Positions 60,120-64,000 of a stretch of DNA of 64,000 bases are shown in pieces (positions within the stretch are counted from its first letter, which is position 1; the number at the start of each line of letters is the position of its first letter). The notes under the pieces were generated by a model, which had not been told where the DNA came from, ran no database searches, and worked only from the letters and a program-made list of their open reading frames with translations. The position numbers and the translations under genes are program-made. Origin of the DNA: Jeotgalicoccus marinus DSM 19772 (GTDB lineage Bacteria; Bacillota; Bacilli; Staphylococcales; Salinicoccaceae); contig NZ_AUEE01000007.1 in the NCBI RefSeq assembly GCF_000425825.1, positions 90,542-154,541 of the forward strand, in the 5' to 3' direction.

Positions 60120-61829
60120 ATGAAAGTAGAAACATATAAAGCAACAGATCAACAAGCAAACATGCCGAATTACGAAGCGGCGAAAGAAAACTTATCTTGG
60201 GAAGAAGTTAGCAAACAATTTTCATGGTATGAAACCGGTAAAGTAAACATGGCATATGAACTGATTGATCGTCATGTCGATGACGGATATGGGGATAAGA
60301 TTGCGCTTCATTACAAATTAGATGATGAGGTTCAATCATTTACCTTTAAAGAAATTCAAGAAAAATCAAACCAAGCTGCTAATGTATTAAAAGATATAGG
60401 GGTAAAAAAAGGAGATCGTGTCTTTATCTTCATGGCACGCTCACCTGAATTATATTTCTCACTTTTAGGTGCTTTAAAGATCGGTGCAATTGTAGGTCCA
60501 TTATTTGAAGCTTTCATGGAAAAAGCAGTCAAGGATAGACTAGAAAACAGTGATGCGTCAACAGTGATTACGAGTACTGAACTCGTCGGGAGAATTCCAG
60601 TTGATGAATTACCTGAATTAAAAAACGTTGTTGTTGTAGGTGATGATGTCGATGATCAATTTATTGACTATCGAAGCCTAGTAAAAGACGCATCAGTTGA
60701 TTTTGAAATAGAATGGTTAGACCGAGAAGATGGCTTGATTCTGCATTACACTAGTGGTTCGACTGGTCAACCAAAAGGTGTATTGCACGTTCAAGAAGCT
60801 ATGATTCAGCAATATATTTCAGGTAAATATGTTTTAGATTTAAAAGAAGATGATGTGTATTGGTGTACAGCTGACCCAGGCTGGGTAACAGGTACATCTT
60901 ACGGCATTTTTGCACCTTGGTTGAACCGTTCAACAAATGTCATCGTAGGTGGAAGATTTTCACCTGAATCATGGTATGATGCTTTAGAAAAGCTAAAAGT
61001 AACGGTTTGGTATAGTGCACCTACGGCCTTTAGAATGCTGATGGGTGCAAGTGATGATATTGTTGAAAAATATGACTTATCATCACTAAGACATATCTTA
61101 TCAGTTGGTGAACCTCTAAATCCAGAAGTTGTAAAATGGGGAATGGACGTGTACGGTCTAAGAATCCATGATACATGGTGGATGACAGAAACGGGTGCAC
61201 ATATGATTGTCAACTTCCCATCTATTGACATTAAGGCAGGTTCAATGGGTAAACCACTACCAGGTATAGAAGCAACAATAGTTGATGACCAAGGACAAGA
61301 GTTACCGCCTAACCGTATGGGGAACCTTGCACTTAAAGCAGGTTGGCCAGCGATGATGAGAGAGATTTGGAAAAATAAACCTAAATATGATTCTTATTTC
61401 ATCGGTGACTGGTATATTTCCGGCGACTCAGCTTATATGGATGAAGAAGGTTATTTCTGGTTCCAAGGGCGAGTGGACGATGTCATCATGACAGCTGGTG
61501 AAAGAGTTGGACCATTTGAAATCGAATCGAAACTTGTTGAACATGAGGCAGTTCAAGAAGCGGGTGTGATTGGTAAGCCTGATCCAATTCGAGGTGAAAT
61601 TGTTAAGGCATTCATTGCTTTAAGAGATGGTTATGAACCTACCGATGAATTGAAAGAAGAAATTAGAGTGTTCGTGAAAAATGGTTTAGCTGCACACGCT
61701 GCACCAAGAGAAATTGAATTTAAAGATAGTCTTCCTAAAACACGCAGTGGTAAGATTATGAGACGTGTACTAAAAGCTTGGGAATTAGACTTGCCGGCGG
61801 GCGATTTATCATCCATGGACGATAACTAA
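60120..61829 (+). CDS. acsA: Acetyl-CoA synthetase (AMP-forming)
   Basis: 569-residue ANL-family ligase that activates acetate with ATP and CoA. Motifs: ATP loop LHYTSGSTGQPKGVLH (near residue 210), adenylate site IHDTWWMTETGAHM, hinge WFQGRVDDVIMTAGERVGPFEIE and the acetylatable lysine segment PKTRSGKIMRR (near residue 545), the expected AcuA target. Shorter Bacillus AcsA type. ATG 60120 follows AAGGGGC. TATAAT at 60068-60073 is a probable -10 box with a weak -35. Confidence 0.96.
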   Translation: MKVETYKATDQQANMPNYEAAKENLSWEEVSKQFSWYETGKVNMAYELIDRHVDDGYGDKIALHYKLDDEVQSFTFKEIQEKSNQAANVLKDIGVKKGDRVFIFMARSPELYFSLLGALKIGAIVGPLFEAFMEKAVKDRLENSDASTVITSTELVGRIPVDELPELKNVVVVGDDVDDQFIDYRSLVKDASVDFEIEWLDREDGLILHYTSGSTGQPKGVLHVQEAMIQQYISGKYVLDLKEDDVYWCTADPGWVTGTSYGIFAPWLNRSTNVIVGGRFSPESWYDALEKLKVTVWYSAPTAFRMLMGASDDIVEKYDLSSLRHILSVGEPLNPEVVKWGMDVYGLRIHDTWWMTETGAHMIVNFPSIDIKAGSMGKPLPGIEATIVDDQGQELPPNRMGNLALKAGWPAMMREIWKNKPKYDSYFIGDWYISGDSAYMDEEGYFWFQGRVDDVIMTAGERVGPFEIESKLVEHEAVQEAGVIGKPDPIRGEIVKAFIALRDGYEPTDELKEEIRVFVKNGLAAHAAPREIEFKDSLPKTRSGKIMRRVLKAWELDLPAGDLSSMDDN

Positions 61830-61864
61830 ATCATAAATTTATTGAAAAAATTCACAAATAACGG

Positions 61865-61903
61865 AAAGTCGACCGCTTTTTATGGTCGATTTTCTTTTTT
61901 TAT
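61865..61903 (+). terminator. acsA terminator
   Basis: AAGTCGACC/GGTCGATTT stem around GCTTTTTAT and a TTTCTTTTTTT tail. Confidence 0.85.
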
Positions 61904-61969
61904 GTAATAATGATAGTGGAGTTGTGAAATCGATTTACAACGTACAACATTTATTTAGGAGCTGAGAAG

Positions 61970-63637
61970 ATGGCACATTTGACTGACCAGGAAATTGCTT
62001 CCAAAGCAACATTACAACCGATCCAGGATATTGCTAAAAAAGCAGGTATTCCTGAAGATGCGTTAGAAATGTATGGTAAATATAAGGCTAAGGTTGACAT
62101 CAACAATTTAGAAGGTAACAAAGAAGATTCTAAGATTGTATTAGTATCTGCGATGAACCCTACACCAGCTGGTGAAGGTAAATCAACGGTAACTGTTGGC
62201 CTAAGTGATGCATTCAACAAAATTGGTAAGAATGTAATGGTTGCTTTACGCGAACCTTCATTAGGACCTGTAATGGGTGTTAAAGGTGGCGCAACTGGTG
62301 GTGGACAAGCACAAGTTCTACCTATGGAAGAAATTAACCTTCACTTTAACGGTGACTTACACGCGATTACTACAGCGAATAACGCGTTAAGTGCTTTTAT
62401 TGACAACCACATTCACCACGGTAACAAGTTAAACATTGATCCACGCCGTGTGAGCTGGAAACGTGTTATCGACATGAATGACCGTGCTCTACGTGAAGTT
62501 GTTGTTGGTCTAGGTGGACCGACTAAAGGTGTTCCTCGTCAAGATGGTTTTGATATTACAGTAGCTAGTGAAATTATGGCTATTCTTTGTTTATCAAATG
62601 ACATCATGGATCTTAAAGAAAAATTATCTAAAATTGTATTTGGTTACACATATGACAAAAAACCTGTAACAGTTGGGGAGCTTGAAGTAGAAGGTGCATT
62701 AGCATTACTTCTTAAAGAAGCAATCAAACCTAACTTAGTACAGACTATGGAAGGTACACCTGCTCTAATTCACGGTGGGCCATTCGCTAACATTGCACAT
62801 GGTTGTAACTCAATCATTGCAACAAACACTGCTAGACAACTTGCAGACATCGTTGTTACTGAATGTGGATTTGGTTCTGACTTAGGCGGAGAGAAATTCA
62901 TGGATATTAAAGCACGTATGGGTGGATTCAAACCTGATGCAATCGTTTTAGTTGCTACAATCCGTGCGCTTAAGATGAACGGCGGGGTTGCAAAAGCTGA
63001 CTTAGGTGAAGCAAACGTTGATGCACTTAAAGAAGGTGTTGCTAACCTAGGTAAGCACATCGAGAACGCTCGTAAATTTGGTGTAGAACCAGTTATTGCT
63101 TTAAATGACTTCGTAACAGATACTGACGAAGAAAGAAACTTCGTTCTTGACTGGTGTAAAGAGCAAGGCGTACGCGTTGCACTTACACAAGTTTGGGAAA
63201 AAGGTGGAGAAGGCGGCGTTGCACTTGCAGAGCAAGTACTTGAAGCTGTTGAAGCAGGAAATGACTTCCACCACTTATATGAAGATGAATTACCAATCGC
63301 TGACAAGATTGAAAAAATTGTTACTGAAGTATACGGCGGTGACGGCGTAGTACTTACAGACAAAGCTAAAAAACAAATTGCTGATATCGAAGCGAACGGC
63401 TGGGGCAACTTCCCGGTATGTATGGCTAAGACTCAGTACTCATTATCAGATGATCCTAAGAAACTTGGACGTCCATCAGGCTTCACTGTAACTGTTCGTG
63501 AAGTTATCGCTAAAGCAGGTGCAGGATTCGTTGTTGCACTGACTGGTGATATCATGACAATGCCTGGACTTCCTAAAGTTCCTTCTGCAAATAACATGGA
63601 TGTTAATGCAGACGGATCTTCAACAGGATTATTCTAA
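61970..63637 (+). CDS. fhs: Formate--tetrahydrofolate ligase
   Basis: 555-residue enzyme making 10-formyltetrahydrofolate from formate, ATP and THF, feeding purine and formyl-methionine synthesis. P-loop [18 protein letters not shown] near residue 65; [36 protein letters not shown] and [13 protein letters not shown] follow; C-terminal [15 protein letters not shown] is standard. Full length. ATG follows AGGAGC. The acsA-fhs adjacency is as in Staphylococcus. Confidence 0.97.
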   Translation: MAHLTDQEIASKATLQPIQDIAKKAGIPEDALEMYGKYKAKVDINNLEGNKEDSKIVLVSAMNPTPAGEGKSTVTVGLSDAFNKIGKNVMVALREPSLGPVMGVKGGATGGGQAQVLPMEEINLHFNGDLHAITTANNALSAFIDNHIHHGNKLNIDPRRVSWKRVIDMNDRALREVVVGLGGPTKGVPRQDGFDITVASEIMAILCLSNDIMDLKEKLSKIVFGYTYDKKPVTVGELEVEGALALLLKEAIKPNLVQTMEGTPALIHGGPFANIAHGCNSIIATNTARQLADIVVTECGFGSDLGGEKFMDIKARMGGFKPDAIVLVATIRALKMNGGVAKADLGEANVDALKEGVANLGKHIENARKFGVEPVIALNDFVTDTDEERNFVLDWCKEQGVRVALTQVWEKGGEGGVALAEQVLEAVEAGNDFHHLYEDELPIADKIEKIVTEVYGGDGVVLTDKAKKQIADIEANGWGNFPVCMAKTQYSLSDDPKKLGRPSGFTVTVREVIAKAGAGFVVALTGDIMTMPGLPKVPSANNMDVNADGSSTGLF

Positions 63638-63709
63638 AGATAAGTTAAAACACTCGATGCTATGACCTGATGTCACTTAAGTTTACAGTTGAATAAAATA
63701 AATTTTTCT

Positions 63710-63747
63710 CTGGGATATGAACATGTTCATATCTCAGTTTTTTTTTA
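63710..63747 (+). terminator. Strong terminator between fhs and the IS transposase
   Basis: CTGGGATATGAACATG pairs with CATGTTCATATCTCAG, then nine Ts. It starts 72 bases after the fhs stop and ends on the transposase stop codon, so it may belong either to fhs or to the insertion sequence. Confidence 0.8.
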
Positions 63748-64000
63748 TGCAGCCACACGACGAAGTTCGATTGGTGTCAAACCAAACAGCACATCTTGTG
63801 GTCGTTCATGGTTATAAAAATGGATATAATGATTGAGATCTTCCACCAGGTGTTGGTAGGTGGCATAGCCACCTGACTTTCTAACTAAGTGATAACGCTC
63901 TGATTTTAACTTACCAAAAAATGACTCCATCGGCCCATTATCAATACATTTCCCCACTCTAGACATGCTCTGAGTCATCTGATTCACATTTAACAGTTGT
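63745..64000 (-). mobile_element. IS3-family transposase, C-terminal part of OrfB (continues past window)
   Basis: The frame is open through the right window edge; the visible 84 residues include QLLNVNQMTQSMSRVGKC, then IDNGPMESFFGKLKSERYH, the third catalytic segment of the rve/DDE integrase domain with the Glu of the DDE triad (ME-SFF), and FYNHERPQDVLFGLTPIELRR, the usual IS3/IS150 ending. The N-terminal half, OrfA and the far inverted repeat lie outside. A possible right end is near 63664 (TGACCTGATGTC), but no repeat partner can be seen. Confidence 0.88.

Noticed and set aside
62770..63408. A 212-residue frame on the minus strand inside fhs
   Set aside because: It lies entirely within a well-supported essential gene, is rich in Ser/Pro/Cys with no domain, and has no ribosome site; it is a shadow of the biased codon pattern of fhs.
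1..64000. tRNA and rRNA genes
   Set aside because: I saw no cloverleaf-like or rRNA-like sequence outside the T-box and S-box leaders; subtle cases could be missed without a covariance search.

Overview
The window is chromosomal DNA of a low-GC Gram-positive bacterium, almost certainly a member of the Staphylococcaceae (a Salinicoccus, Jeotgalicoccus or Nosocomiicoccus-like lineage rather than Staphylococcus itself). This is inferred from gene order: menA/menFDHB, yidD-ytkD, pckA facing metK, leuS-ytgP-rsuA, pepV-ytmP-trmB, ytoP-ytpQ-ytpR-FtsK-like-murC-ytxG-ytxH-ccpA and acuCBA/acsA-fhs all follow the Bacillus/Staphylococcus core layout. No rRNA, tRNA or CRISPR array was seen. Two cis-acting RNAs are clear: a SAM-I riboswitch before metK and a leucine T-box before leuS.

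Layout. 1-5.9 kb: 3' part of a zinc alcohol dehydrogenase (butanediol type), fructosamine kinase, CHAD protein, a TipA-like MerR regulator with a textbook 19-bp-spacer promoter, an unlisted 32-residue membrane peptide, a membrane-anchored protein, a lipoprotein and menA. 6-12.1 kb: menF-menD-menH-menB-menE, the menaquinone route from chorismate, with menC missing. 12.1-18.5 kb: yidD, ytkD, pckA, riboswitch-metK-NERD protein, succinate-semialdehyde-type dehydrogenase. 18.5-29.6 kb: more variable genes (DUF2975/XRE pair, patatin, GNAT, GPP34, secreted purple-acid-phosphatase-like enzyme with a broken or unusual start, NhaC-type antiporter, APH-like kinase, DUF429, M20 amidohydrolase, hexapeptide acetyltransferase). 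29.6-39.3 kb: CrcB pair behind proline dehydrogenase, gamma carbonic anhydrase, an alpha/beta hydrolase without its nucleophile serine, ytqB/mnmM, an ABC exporter, ogt, T-box-leuS, and two intergenic arrays with 41-bp period. 39.3-56.2 kb: cell-envelope and core housekeeping genes, including an FtsK-family protein that has lost its ATP-binding loop and DNA-reading domain. 56.3-64 kb: ccpA and the acetate module acuCBA/acsA with cre-like sites, fhs, and the 3' end of an IS3-family transposase cut by the window edge.

How the genes work together. The men genes feed the respiratory quinone pool used by proline dehydrogenase. pckA, acsA, acuABC and ccpA form the gluconeogenic/acetate side of carbon control. 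metK, fhs, trmB and ytqB connect one-carbon supply with methylation. leuS, trmB, rsuA and ytqB serve translation; murC and ytgP serve peptidoglycan synthesis. Expected neighbours not found at their usual places are menC (after menE), aroA (between ytxH and ccpA) and dat (between pepV and ytmP).

The observations most worth checking are the ATPase-dead FtsK homologue, the two 41-bp dyad repeat arrays, the one-base frame break in the phosphatase leader, the serine-less hydrolase, the structured 308-bp gap before ytmP, and the small membrane peptide next to the MerR regulator.
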